From NCBI RefSeq assembly GCF_042646385.1, contig NZ_JBHRTO010000001.1, positions 434,001 through 498,000 on the forward strand: 64,000 nt of DNA, given 5' to 3'. The position numbers and the translations under genes are program-made. The notes under the pieces are model-generated. The model worked only from the letters and a program-made list of their open reading frames with translations. It was not told where the DNA came from and searched no databases. Positions 44,823 through 53,538 of the stretch are shown here, piece after piece; the first letter of the stretch is position 1, and each line of letters opens with the position of its first letter. This DNA comes from Cypionkella sinensis. GTDB taxonomy: Bacteria > Pseudomonadota > Alphaproteobacteria > Rhodobacterales > Rhodobacteraceae.

Positions 44823-45854
44823 TCAGCGCGCCAATGCCCGCGCCACATGTTCCTGAAAATACTGCACACCCTTTTCATGCCGCCCGCTGAGCGGCCCAGA
44901 AGTGTAGGCCCCGGCTGCATAGTTGCGGTGGGTTTCGGTGCAGACGGTGTAATCTTCTTTCACCACCGCCAAGGTGCCATCCACCGATTTGGCGCGTGCC
45001 TCGGCGGCCTCGGGCGCGGTGTCGGCAAAGAAGAAATGATAGTGCTGGTCGGTGTGATGCGGCGAGGTCGGGTTGATCCGGCTGACGTTCATGCCGCCGT
45101 CAAACAGCGACAGCGTCCAGTTCGGCCACATCCACAGCCATTTGCCGCGATAGAACAGCCCCTGTTTCGGCGGCGCGGTCATTTTGACAAAACCGTTGTG
45201 CGCGGTGGTCTCGAACGCTTCAAACTCGATGGCGGCGTAAAAGCTGGGGTGGGTGCCGGGGATGTGGTAGCCCTCGACAAAATTGTCGGTGTAAATCTTC
45301 CAGTTGGCATCGAAGTGGACGCTGGCGCTGTCTGTGGCGGTGTAGCTTTCCATCGGCTCATCTGCCAGTTCGGCGGGCAGATCGCCCAACTGATCGAGCA
45401 GGCTTTCGGCGGGGTCGAGGCTGGCAAACAGCAGGCCGCGCCATTCGGCGATCTGCACAGGCTCCAGCGGCCAATCTTCGGGGATGATGGCGGGGTCTTT
45501 GCCATACCACGGTGCCTGCACCAGCCGCCCGGTGTCGGCAAAGCTCCATTTGTGGTAGGGGCAGACGATCAGGCCACATTCCCCATGACCATCGGCCAGC
45601 AGTTTCGCGCCGCGGTGGCGGCAGACGTTCTTGAAACCGCGCAAGCTGCCGTCGCGACCGCGGATGGCGAAAACCGGGGTTCCGGCGATGTCGATGGCAA
45701 GGTATTGGCCGGGGGCTGCGACCGATTGTGCTGGCCCCATGAATTGCCATGTGCGGGCAAAAATCTCGCGGCGTTCCTGCTGGAAGATATCGTCGCGGAT
45801 GTAAAGCTGCGGATCAAGGTTCAGGTATTGGACGGGCGGAGTGTCGAGCGACAT
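44823..45854 (-). CDS. Rieske-type ring-hydroxylating oxygenase alpha subunit
   Basis: 343 aa from MSLDTPPVQYLNLD. Rieske motif C78-R-H80 and C98-P-Y-H101 for the 2Fe-2S cluster, then mononuclear iron ligands His197 and His202 in DNFVEGYHIPGTHPSF with an Asp further on. Substrate unknown: the compact form resembles small-molecule demethylases and choline-monooxygenase-like enzymes. No reductase gene is adjacent, so electron transfer partners lie elsewhere. The ORF is open 70 codons upstream across the neighbour; this start is the family N-terminus. Confidence 0.88.
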   Translation of the reverse strand: MSLDTPPVQYLNLDPQLYIRDDIFQQERREIFARTWQFMGPAQSVAAPGQYLAIDIAGTPVFAIRGRDGSLRGFKNVCRHRGAKLLADGHGECGLIVCPYHKWSFADTGRLVQAPWYGKDPAIIPEDWPLEPVQIAEWRGLLFASLDPAESLLDQLGDLPAELADEPMESYTATDSASVHFDANWKIYTDNFVEGYHIPGTHPSFYAAIEFEAFETTAHNGFVKMTAPPKQGLFYRGKWLWMWPNWTLSLFDGGMNVSRINPTSPHHTDQHYHFFFADTAPEAAEARAKSVDGTLAVVKEDYTVCTETHRNYAAGAYTSGPLSGRHEKGVQYFQEHVARALAR

Positions 45855-45915
45855 GCGGGAATCCCTTTTGCTGGGCCGAGCATGGCAAATCGGGGGGAGT
45901 CGGGCAAGCGCCTGA

Positions 45916-46599
45916 TCAGGCGTTCCAGCGGGCGGCCATCGCCTCGATCGCGGCGATGCGGTCGTCGGTTTTGGGGTGGCTGAGCAGCCAGGCGGGGGTG
46001 CCGGCACCTGTGGCACCCGTGAGGCGAGACAGTTTGCGAAACAGCGAGATTTGCGGGGCGACACCGATGCCGGATTTGATCAGCAGGGCTGCGGCATAAG
46101 CATCGGCCTCAAATTCATCACGCCGCGACATATGCGCCATCAAGGCACCCGAGATCAGATTGGCGATCCAGACGCCAAGCCCCGGCAGAAAGCGGTTCAG
46201 CAGGGCAGAAAGCATCACGAAAACCGCGTTCTGCCCGGTGAAATCAATCATCCGCCGCCGGGTGTGACCCAAGGCGACGTGGCCCAGTTCGTGCGCGATC
46301 ACCGAGGCGAGTTCGGCATCCGAGACCTCTCCGCGCGCTTTGCGGTCGAGAAAGCCTTGGGTCAGGTAAATCTGGCCGTCGGGGGCAGCAAGGCCGTTGA
46401 CCGCTTCGATCTGATAGACGTTGACCTTGATCTGCGGCAGCTCCAGCGCCGCTGCCATCTTTTGCGCCATCGCCTGCAGCGCAGGGTCGCGCAGCGGCGT
46501 GCTTTGCTGGGCCAGCATGGTTTTGGTGCGCCAGACCGAAAAGCGCCACATCAGAAGCGCGTAGCCAATCGCCAGCAGGACGGGGAGGAGTTTCAACAT
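45916..46599 (-). CDS. M48-family zinc metallopeptidase
   Basis: 227 aa from MLKLLPVLLAIGYALL, with an N-terminal membrane segment, HELGH at 103-107, and a C-terminal EFEADAYA metal ligand motif. HtpX/Oma1-type; perhaps membrane-protein quality control. The frame is open 30 codons upstream, but the later start follows the hydrophobic N-terminus usual for the family. Same strand as the Rieske gene, 61 nt upstream of it. Confidence 0.88.
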   Translation of the reverse strand: MLKLLPVLLAIGYALLMWRFSVWRTKTMLAQQSTPLRDPALQAMAQKMAAALELPQIKVNVYQIEAVNGLAAPDGQIYLTQGFLDRKARGEVSDAELASVIAHELGHVALGHTRRRMIDFTGQNAVFVMLSALLNRFLPGLGVWIANLISGALMAHMSRRDEFEADAYAAALLIKSGIGVAPQISLFRKLSRLTGATGAGTPAWLLSHPKTDDRIAAIEAMAARWNA

Positions 46600-46706
46600 G
46601 CCCCCAATATGGGGTATGTGGGCGTGCAGGCAAGTGCCCCGTTCTGGCCAAGGCGAGGGCTTTTGCCAGTCGACATCCACATTGGACAATCTGCCATCCC
46701 GGATAA

Positions 46707-46921
46707 TCTGGCGAAGGCCATCGCCTTCGCCAAGCGGTGCAAGTGCCGCTTGAGCCGCCGGGCCTCAAAGGCCCGGCCAGCGCCCGACCCGCCGATGGCG
46801 GGCGCTTCTCGCCCGCCGGGTCGGGCACTGGCCTTAGCGAGATGCGCGTTGAACTGATGACAGGGCCAAACCATTCACGCGGGCGGGGAAACGCGATGCG
46901 TTTCCGGTTTCCGCCCGGACT
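46707..46921 (+). repeat. ~215-bp multi-hairpin intergenic element, copy 2
   Basis: Between the VWA 3' end and the M48 gene 5' end. The GGCGAAGGCCATCGCCTTCG dyad, CCGGGCCT/AGGCCCGG stem, long GC arm and GGGGAAACGC/GCGTTTCC dyad are all intact. It accounts for most of the 375-nt intergenic region. Confidence 0.9.
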
Positions 46922-46974
46922 TCCCGTTTCCACCCGGACTTGGGCGGAGGCAGGCGTGTGAACATCAAGCCAGC

Positions 46975-48156
46975 CTAGCGCAATTCCTTGATGCCGCGCG
47001 CGATGCCGTCCAGCGTCATCGGCACCATGCGGCCTGCGAAAATCTGCGCGATCAGGCGGATGGATTGGGTGTAGCCCCAATGCGGCTCGGGCACCGGGTT
47101 GATCCAGAGGTGGTTCGGCCAGCGATCGCAGGCGCGTTGCAGCCAGGTTTGGCCGGATTCGGGGTTCCAATGCTCGTTCGCGCCGCCGGGATGCAGGATT
47201 TCGCAGGGGCTCATCGAGGCGTCGCCTATGAAAATGCATTTGTAATCAGCGCCATAGGTGCGCAGCACTTCCGCTGTCGGCGTCTGCGCATCCCAGCGCC
47301 GCGCGTTGTCGCGCCACACGCCTTCATACAGGCAGTTGTGAAAGTAGAACGGCACCAGATGCTTGAATTCGGCGCGGGCGGCAGAGAACAATTCCTCCAT
47401 CACCTTGATGTAAGGGTCCATCGAGCCGCCGATATCGAAGAAGATCAACACCTTGACGGCGTTTCGGCGTTCGGGGCGGGTTTGCACATCGAGCCAGCCA
47501 TGTTCGGCAGTGGCGCGGATGGTGCCGTCAAGGTCCAACTCGTCGGCAGCCCCCGTGCGCGCCCATTTGCGTAAGCGCCGCAGCGCCACCTTGATGTTGC
47601 GGGTGCCAAGTTCCACCTGATCGTCGAGATTGCGAAACTCGCGCTTGTCCCAGACCTTGACCGCGCGTTGATGGCGGCTTTGATCCTGCCCGATGCGCAC
47701 GCCTTCGGGGTTGTACCCGTAGGCGCCAAAGGGCGAGGTGCCTGCGGTGCCGATCCATTTGTTGCCGCCCTGATGGCGGCCTTTCTGTTCGGCCAGACGT
47801 TGCTTGAGGGTTTCCATCAGCTTGTCGAAACCGCCCAAGGCCTTGATGCTTTCGCGTTCTTCGGGGGTCAGATGCTTTTCCGCCAGCTTTTCCAGCCATG
47901 CGGCGGGCAGGTCGAGCGCCTGCAACACCTCTGCTTCAGAAACAGCGTCCAAGCCGCTGAAACTACGCGAAAAAGCGCGATCATAGCGGTCGATGTGGCG
48001 CTCGTCCTTCACCATGGTCAGACGGCCCAGATGGTAAAACCCATCCGCGTCATAGGTGACAAGACCCGCCGCCAGCCCTTCCAGAAACGCCAGATATTCG
48101 CGCAAACTGACGGGCACGCCTTCTTTCCGCAACGCTTGAAAGAAGGGCAGGAACAT
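46975..48156 (-). CDS. VWA domain protein (CoxE-like), MoxR-ATPase partner
   Basis: 393 aa. N-terminal helical region, a glycine/basic stretch at about 126-165, and a C-terminal von Willebrand A domain with MIDAS DIGGSM at 241-246. Such proteins work with MoxR-type AAA ATPases to load metals or mature enzymes. A MoxR ATPase is encoded at 50753, with two genes and a gene-poor stretch between. Starts 3 nt after the 56-aa membrane protein gene. Confidence 0.9.
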   Translation of the reverse strand: MFLPFFQALRKEGVPVSLREYLAFLEGLAAGLVTYDADGFYHLGRLTMVKDERHIDRYDRAFSRSFSGLDAVSEAEVLQALDLPAAWLEKLAEKHLTPEERESIKALGGFDKLMETLKQRLAEQKGRHQGGNKWIGTAGTSPFGAYGYNPEGVRIGQDQSRHQRAVKVWDKREFRNLDDQVELGTRNIKVALRRLRKWARTGAADELDLDGTIRATAEHGWLDVQTRPERRNAVKVLIFFDIGGSMDPYIKVMEELFSAARAEFKHLVPFYFHNCLYEGVWRDNARRWDAQTPTAEVLRTYGADYKCIFIGDASMSPCEILHPGGANEHWNPESGQTWLQRACDRWPNHLWINPVPEPHWGYTQSIRLIAQIFAGRMVPMTLDGIARGIKELR

Positions 48157-48159
48157 CGC

Positions 48160-48330
48160 TTATCCCGCCAATGTCCGGTGCAGATAGATCGTCAGAAACA
48201 GCCCGATCAGCGCCAGCAGGATCGCATAGGCCGCGCCATATTGCAGCATATCCAAGCCGCGCCCGCCCCGGCGCTTTGCGCTGAGTGCGCCATAAGCCGC
48301 CCCGATCAGTAACCCAGCCAAAACGATCAC
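48160..48330 (-). CDS. 56-aa two-helix membrane protein
   Basis: Starts at GTG (MIVLAGLLIGAAYGALSAKR) with AAAGGGG about 6 nt upstream. Two hydrophobic segments (about 1-15 and 32-50) around a basic RRGGRG loop. Close homologues in Rhodobacteraceae are, as far as I remember, often labelled apolipoprotein acyltransferase, which the size does not support. The stop is 3 nt from the VWA start, so the two are cotranscribed. Confidence 0.75.
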   Translation of the reverse strand: MIVLAGLLIGAAYGALSAKRRGGRGLDMLQYGAAYAILLALIGLFLTIYLHRTLAG

Positions 48331-48356
48331 GGCCTGCCCCTTTGCTGGGACAGGCC
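48331..48356 (-). promoter_or_regulatory. hairpin covering the ribosome-binding site of the 56-aa gene
   Basis: On the minus strand GGCCTGTCCC and GGGGCAGGCC form a 10-bp stem (one G-U) with an AGCAAA loop; the 3' arm contains GGGG of the Shine-Dalgarno sequence and directly abuts the GTG start at 48330. It would sequester the ribosome site of the first gene of the 56-aa-VWA pair. Confidence 0.7.
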
Positions 48357-48378
48357 GCAACAGACCGATGTCCCGAAG

Positions 48379-49752
48379 TTATCCCCGACGCCCGCGCGAC
48401 CCAAGATTGGCGATCTCTGCCATCCGGGCGCGCACCTGACGTTCCGAGCCGAAGCCATAGCGCGCCCAGCCGAGACTGTCGAGACGCAGGCTCCGGGCTT
48501 CTGCGGCGCGGCCTTCATTCTCAAGCGCTTCGGCCTTGATCAGCATCAGCGTGGCCAGCATTGAGGCGTTTTCGGCCCGCTTGACCACCGGAATGGCGCG
48601 GTCGGCAAAGGCAATCGCCTGATCCGACTGGCCCGCTGCCAGCGCAATCGCGGCCAGTTGCATATCGACATGCGCCACATGCACCTGTGCGCCCGGAATG
48701 CTGCGGTAGATCCGCCCGGCCTCGGACAAGGCCGCCACCGCCTGTGCCGGATCGGTGCTGGCCAATGAGCGGCCTACGGCGTAGTTGCTGAACGCAAGGC
48801 GACCATCATGCCAGCCCTGCGCCATCGCAATCGAGCGCATCATTTCAGCCGCCCGCAGACGCGCGGCATTGCCGCCACGCGGACCAAATGCCCCTTCGAC
48901 CGCCGCCACCCAAGACCGCGGAGCGATGGATTTGATGTCAGGCACGCCACCTGCGCCGCGCGGGTTCATCTGGGCCAGCAGGGCGGGCACATGTTTGGCG
49001 GCCTCGGCCTCGTTCATGCCGTTGCGCAGGGCGGGGGCGTAGTGCATCCGCAGCATCAGCATGTCGAAGCCAGTCAGCACCGAGTTGAAGTTGTCGTCGT
49101 TGAACACGGAATCGGGCAGGTGGTAGAGGTCGTTCAGCGGCCCCATCGCCTGCGCGGTTTCTTCGTTCAGGCAATCGCGGATTTCCTGCGGGGCGGCATC
49201 GGATGGCACGAAGATCGCGACATGTTCGCGCTTGGTCATCGTGGTCCAATCGACCTTGGGGCCGTTGCGCTCGGCCTTGTATTCGGCCCAGGACTGCACG
49301 CGCGGCACGACAAAGCAGGCGGCCATCGGCACCACGCGGGCCATTTGGGCGCGTGGCTGGAATTCGACGGTGATCGAGGCGTTATCGGCGGGTTGCGCAA
49401 AACTGACGGGCAGACCAGCTTCGGTGCGGAAGCGGCTGATAAGGCGCGACATTTCGGTTGTGGCGGTCGGAGGCACATCGCCGGTCAGCCGCACGGTGAT
49501 CGGGCCTTCGAACCGCGAAAAGCTGGGGATGGCACGCCCGCTTTCCATGCGGAATTCCAGATCAAGGAAATCGCGTGCAATCTCGGCATTCGGACGCATC
49601 GCAGCCGAAGTTGCGACAGAGCCGAAATTCTGCATCGCGGGTAATCCCAGCCCGGTGCTGGCGGCGTCAGTGTAGCTCTTGGACACCTGTGCATGTTGGG
49701 CGGGTGAGCAGGCGGTCAGGCCGAGAACGGCGATAAGGGGTAACAGGCGCAT
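48379..49752 (-). CDS. DUF2927-like lipoprotein
   Basis: 457 aa from MRLLPLIAVLGLTACSP: signal peptide with lipobox LTAC (Cys15), then a region of DUF2927 type including PRVQSWAEYKAERNGP and FVPSDAAPQEIRDCLNEETAQAMG, and a C-terminal TPR-like helical half (about 290-440). Probably an envelope lipoprotein; function unknown. It is 48 nt upstream of the 56-aa/VWA pair on the same strand. Confidence 0.8.
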   Translation of the reverse strand: MRLLPLIAVLGLTACSPAQHAQVSKSYTDAASTGLGLPAMQNFGSVATSAAMRPNAEIARDFLDLEFRMESGRAIPSFSRFEGPITVRLTGDVPPTATTEMSRLISRFRTEAGLPVSFAQPADNASITVEFQPRAQMARVVPMAACFVVPRVQSWAEYKAERNGPKVDWTTMTKREHVAIFVPSDAAPQEIRDCLNEETAQAMGPLNDLYHLPDSVFNDDNFNSVLTGFDMLMLRMHYAPALRNGMNEAEAAKHVPALLAQMNPRGAGGVPDIKSIAPRSWVAAVEGAFGPRGGNAARLRAAEMMRSIAMAQGWHDGRLAFSNYAVGRSLASTDPAQAVAALSEAGRIYRSIPGAQVHVAHVDMQLAAIALAAGQSDQAIAFADRAIPVVKRAENASMLATLMLIKAEALENEGRAAEARSLRLDSLGWARYGFGSERQVRARMAEIANLGSRGRRG

Positions 49753-50584
49753 GGGCTGGCAGACCATTCATACAGGGTTTTCGAGGCCGCAGCGGCCCCG
49801 TCTTTGTTGGCGAAGCGCGGCGGGACGCGCGCAAAACTCCGGTCAGACCTTTGATGGCAGATGCCCCCGCATCCACCGCCAAAGCCGTGCCTGACCGGCA
49901 CAATGCTTGCGCGTTCCCCGCGCCGTCACTTCCCATCCCACACCACGCGCGCCGGAGCAGACCGACGGTTGTGGCGGGATGAGAAGCCCGGTTTGGCAAG
50001 CAGAGCGCGCGTCCCGTCGCACCTCTGCCTCCAGTCATGGGCCTCGCTGCTGCAATGATTGCCACTTTGCGCCGCAGCAGCGCAGGGGCAGATCCACCGC
50101 GCCCGACTGCAGACTGTTGGTGGCAGATCACCAAAGCCGCAGGCCCGTTGCCCCCAGCCATTCCACCCTTGCAGGCGGTTTGATCGGGTTGCGAAGGCAA
50201 GGCGTAAGTCATGGAACTCATTGCAGTTAGGAAGCTCACTCTAAAGGCGAGACAACAGGTCTGCAGTGTCGGTTTTCGGGCATGATCGTGTCAATCTTTA
50301 GGAATCTGAACAAAATCGCCCAATCTACCTATGGATGGTTGCCAAGCTGGAAACGCCAGATTATCCCCAAATGGATCGCGAAATGTTTCAATATATTTCA
50401 ATTTATAAGGTTGGCGTTACTAGATTGTGTCAAGACTATGGCTAAACCACGGCAGAATCGCCCGATTCTCGATTCTCGCTACACAATCTGGCGATCCACC
50501 CGTGATTGTTTCCGATTGGGTGCGGGGCTTGCCCCAATCAGCCTGCCGCCCGCCGTTCGGATGGATCGAAATTCGGTTGGGACG
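49753..50584. other. gene-poor intergenic stretch
   Basis: About 830 bases between the DUF2927 gene and a truncated repeat copy. I see no convincing ORF, tRNA or structured RNA. The 49753-50230 part is GC-rich; 50282-50480 is clearly AT-richer and holds four GANTC sites (50302, 50455, 50464, 50471) and one TTATCCCC. It may be a decayed insertion. Confidence 0.5.
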
Positions 50585-50717
50585 ATCTGGCGAAGGCCAT
50601 CGCCTTCGCCATGCGGTTCCGGTGCTGGCCTCACCGGGTTTTTTGCGACACTGACTACAGGGTGAAACCGCACACGCGGGCGGGGAAACGCGGTGCGTTT
50701 CCGGTTTCCGCCCGGAT
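50585..50717 (+). repeat. truncated copy of the ~215-bp multi-hairpin element
   Basis: Keeps the GGCGAAGGCCATCGCCTTCG dyad, TGACTACAGG-like dyad and GGGGAAACGC/GCGTTTCC dyad, but lacks the CCGGGCC hairpin and long GC arm; the two ends are joined at a CGGTGCTGG. The deletion is clean at the stem boundary. It lies next to the 3' end of the MoxR gene. Confidence 0.85.
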
Positions 50718-50752
50718 CACGGCGCATCCAAGCGCGTGACTATTGACCTAAC

Positions 50753-51592
50753 TTAACGCTGGCCGCGCGCCATGAAGGCGAGGCGTTCGAACAGATGCAC
50801 GTCCTGTTCGTTCTTCAAAAGTGCGCCGTGCAGTTTTGGCAAAGCGTGCTTGCCGTCGCGCTTGAGATCCTCGGGGGCAAGGTCTTCGGCCAGCAGCAGC
50901 TTGAGCCAATCCAGCACTTCACTGGTGGATGGCTTTTTCTTCAGACCCGGCGTTTCGCGAATTTCGAAGAATTGCGTCAGCGCAGTGGTCAGCAGCGCGG
51001 GTTTGATATCCGGGAAATGCACGCGCACGATGGCGGCCAGAACATCGGCGTCGGGAAAGCGGATGTAGTGAAAGAAACAGCGGCGCAGGAAGGCGTCGGG
51101 CAGCTCTTTTTCGTTGTTCGAGGTGATGATCACCACCGGGCGATGCGCGGCGCGCACGGTTTCGCCGGTTTCGTAGACATGAAACTCCATCCGGTCGAGT
51201 TCTTGCAGAAGGTCGTTGGGAAATTCGATGTCGGCCTTGTCGATCTCATCAATCAGCAAGACCACGCGGGCAGGAGCCTCGAACGCCTGCCACAGCTTGC
51301 CGCGGCGGATGTAGTTCGAGACATCATGCACCCGCGCCTCGCCAAGCTGGCTGTCGCGCAGGCGGCTGACGGCATCGTATTCGTAAAGGCCCTGCTGCGC
51401 CTTGGTTGTGGACTTCACGTGCCACTCAATCAGCGGCATGTCCAATGCCTGCGCCACCTGCCGCGCGAGTTCTGTCTTGCCGGTGCCAGGCTCGCCTTTT
51501 ACCAGCAGCGGGCGCTGCAATGTCACCGCTGCATTGACCGCGATACGCAGATCATCGGCCACGACATAGCGGTCGGTTGTTGCAAATTTCAT
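50753..51592 (-). CDS. MoxR-type AAA+ ATPase
   Basis: 279 aa from MKFATTDRYVVADDLRIAVN. Walker A GEPGTGKT at 33-40, Walker B LLIDEIDKAD at about 112-121, sensor 1 SNNEKELPDAFLRRC. MoxR proteins remodel partner complexes together with VWA proteins; the likely partner is encoded at 46975. The frame is open upstream, but this ATG gives the family N-terminus. Divergent from dksA. Confidence 0.92.
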   Translation of the reverse strand: MKFATTDRYVVADDLRIAVNAAVTLQRPLLVKGEPGTGKTELARQVAQALDMPLIEWHVKSTTKAQQGLYEYDAVSRLRDSQLGEARVHDVSNYIRRGKLWQAFEAPARVVLLIDEIDKADIEFPNDLLQELDRMEFHVYETGETVRAAHRPVVIITSNNEKELPDAFLRRCFFHYIRFPDADVLAAIVRVHFPDIKPALLTTALTQFFEIRETPGLKKKPSTSEVLDWLKLLLAEDLAPEDLKRDGKHALPKLHGALLKNEQDVHLFERLAFMARGQR

Positions 51593-51763
51593 AGGAATCC
51601 CAAGCCAATGCAGAAAGGTCAGACAAACCCTAAAGCCCACGCGAATTTGTCGCAACCGCTAGTGACAATCCTTTCCGATTCCTTTAGATGCACGCCCATG
51701 CAGGAGCGCGCCATGACCACAGCCCACCTGGCAGCGCATCCTGAGAAAAGGGAGAGTGCTGCG

Positions 51764-52186
51764 ATGAAAGCCGAAACCTTCTTGCCAGACGATTATCGTC
51801 CTGCCGAGGATGAGCCTTTCATGAACGACCGGCAGTTGGAGTATTTCCGCCGCAAGTTGATCACCTGGAAGCAAGAACTGCTGGGCCAATCCGCCGAGAC
51901 CATCGACAATCTGCAAGACTCGGGCCGCAATGTGCCTGACATCGCCGACCGGGCTTCGGAGGAAACCGACCGCGCGCTGGAACTGCGCACCCGCGACCGT
52001 CAGCGCAAGCTGGTGTCCAAGATCGACGCGGCTTTGCGCCGGATTGATGCGGGCGAGTTTGGTTACTGCGAAATGACCGGCGAGCCGATCAGCCTCAAGC
52101 GGCTGGATGCGCGCCCCATCGCGACGATGACGCTGGAAGCGCAGGAAAAGCACGAGCGCCGCGAGAAGGTTCACCGCGACGATTGA
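51764..52186 (+). CDS. dksA: DksA/TraR-type RNA polymerase-binding regulator
   Basis: Binds the RNA polymerase secondary channel and works with ppGpp. 140 aa from MKAETFLPDDYRPAE: coiled coil with tip Asp59, Asp62, Ala64 (DIADRAS), matching Escherichia coli Asp71, Asp74, Ala76, and a globular end in which only Cys102 of the usual four zinc cysteines remains. Rhodobacter sphaeroides DksA is known to be of this single-Cys type. An in-frame ATG at 51713 with AGGAG upstream would add 17 residues. Confidence 0.92.
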   Translation: MKAETFLPDDYRPAEDEPFMNDRQLEYFRRKLITWKQELLGQSAETIDNLQDSGRNVPDIADRASEETDRALELRTRDRQRKLVSKIDAALRRIDAGEFGYCEMTGEPISLKRLDARPIATMTLEAQEKHERREKVHRDD

Positions 52187-52265
52187 GCCGCTTGCGGCCC
52201 AGACAGCAATACGAAACAGATAGCGCCGGGCCTTTGGGTCTGGCGTTTTCGTTTGGGGGAACAGC

Positions 52266-53447
52266 ATGGCCATCGCGGGGCAGCAGATCACGGTGTTGGG
52301 CGCGGGTGTGGGCGGGTTGGCGGCTGCACTGGCACTGGCGCGGCAGGGGGCGGAGGTCACTGTGCTGGAGCAGGCTGATGCCATTCGCGAAATTGGCGCG
52401 GGGCTGCAAATCTCGCCCAATGGTGCGGCGGTGCTGCGGGACTTGGGGTTAGGGCCTGCGTTGGAGGCGGCATCCTTGCGGGCAGCCGCGGTGGAGTTGC
52501 GCGACGGGCGCGACGGCGGGCTGGTGCTGCGGCTGGATCTGGCGCGGCTGCGGCCGGGGCAGGGCTATCATTTCCTGCATCGCGCCGATCTGATTGATCT
52601 GTTGGCCAAGGCCGCGCGGGCGGCGGGGGTGCAGATCCGCCTGCTGCAAAAGATCGACAGCGTTGATCTGTCCGGCGCGCGCCCGCGCCTTGTCAGCGCA
52701 TTGGGGGCGGAAAGCCAGCCCGCTTTGCTGATCGGGGCGGATGGGTTGCATTCGCACACGCGTGCGGCGCTGAATGGCAGGACCGCGCCGTTCTTTACCC
52801 GCCATGTTGCGTGGCGCTGTCTTATTCCGGCGGAGGCGGGTGCGCGGCCCGTGGCTGAAGTGCATATGGGCGCGGGGCGGCATCTGGTCAGCTATCCTTT
52901 GCGCGGGGGCAGTTTGCGCAACATTGTTGCCATTGAAGAACGCAGCGCTTGGGTCGAGGAAAGCTGGTCGTTGCGCGACGATTCGATGGAGATGAAGTTG
53001 GCCTTCGCCGATTTCAGCCCGCGTGTGCAGGGCTGGCTGGAGCAGGCGCAGGATGTTTATGTCTGGGGTCTGTTCCGCCATCCGGTTGCCGAGGTCTGGG
53101 GCAAGGTGCTGCCCGAGGGGGCTGTCGCCATTCTGGGCGATGCGGCGCATACGACGCTGCCATTCCTTGCGCAAGGTGCCTCGATGGCGCTGGAGGATGC
53201 GTGGCTGCTGGCTGACCGGCTGGCCAAGCTGCCGGTGGCAGAGGCGCTGTCGGCCTACCAAACCGCGCGCGCGCCGCGCTGTGCGCGGATCGTGGCTGCC
53301 GCCAATGGCAATGCGCGCGCCTACCATCTGTCAGGCCTGCAGCGCAGTATCGCCCATGCGGGTTTGCGTTTGGGCGGCATGATTGCGCCCAATCTGGCGC
53401 TGAAGCGGTTTGATTGGCTTTATGATTTCGATGTGACGCAGGGCTGA
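52266..53447 (+). CDS. FAD-dependent monooxygenase (salicylate hydroxylase-like)
   Basis: 393 aa group A flavoprotein monooxygenase: dinucleotide-binding GAGVGGLAAALALARQG at 13-29, the internal DG motif LIGADGLHSHTR (about 158-169) and GD motif AVAILGDAAHTTLPFLAQGA (about 285-304). Substrate unknown; similarity is to aromatic hydroxylases of the salicylate 1-monooxygenase type. GGGGG lies 6 nt before the ATG. It stands alone on this strand. Confidence 0.88.
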   Translation: MAIAGQQITVLGAGVGGLAAALALARQGAEVTVLEQADAIREIGAGLQISPNGAAVLRDLGLGPALEAASLRAAAVELRDGRDGGLVLRLDLARLRPGQGYHFLHRADLIDLLAKAARAAGVQIRLLQKIDSVDLSGARPRLVSALGAESQPALLIGADGLHSHTRAALNGRTAPFFTRHVAWRCLIPAEAGARPVAEVHMGAGRHLVSYPLRGGSLRNIVAIEERSAWVEESWSLRDDSMEMKLAFADFSPRVQGWLEQAQDVYVWGLFRHPVAEVWGKVLPEGAVAILGDAAHTTLPFLAQGASMALEDAWLLADRLAKLPVAEALSAYQTARAPRCARIVAAANGNARAYHLSGLQRSIAHAGLRLGGMIAPNLALKRFDWLYDFDVTQG

Positions 53448-53504
53448 GGCGTTGAATGCCGAGGCAGGCTCTGTGGCCGGGGCTTTCTGTGACAGTTGTC
53501 GGAA

Positions 53505-53537
53505 GCCTCCGGCGGGAGTATTTAGGCCAAGATGAAG
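53505..53537. repeat. single arm of the GCCTCCGGCGGGAGTAT palindromic family
   Basis: One arm, GCCTCCGGCGGGAGTATTTA followed by GGCCAAGATGAAG, directly against the stop codon of the minus-strand oxidoreductase. No partner arm is adjacent, so this is half a unit. The gap to the upstream monooxygenase is otherwise without features. Confidence 0.8.
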
Positions 53538-53538
53538 C

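Noticed and set aside
49667..50239. 190-aa open frame on the minus strand in the gene-poor region
   Set aside because: Overlaps the DUF2927 gene start, lacks a ribosome site and any recognisable motif, and codon use looks random.
50282..50480. Possible replication origin (AT-rich, TTATCCCC, GANTC cluster)
   Set aside because: Only one imperfect DnaA-box match, no box cluster and no typical oriC neighbours (dnaA, parAB, hemE).
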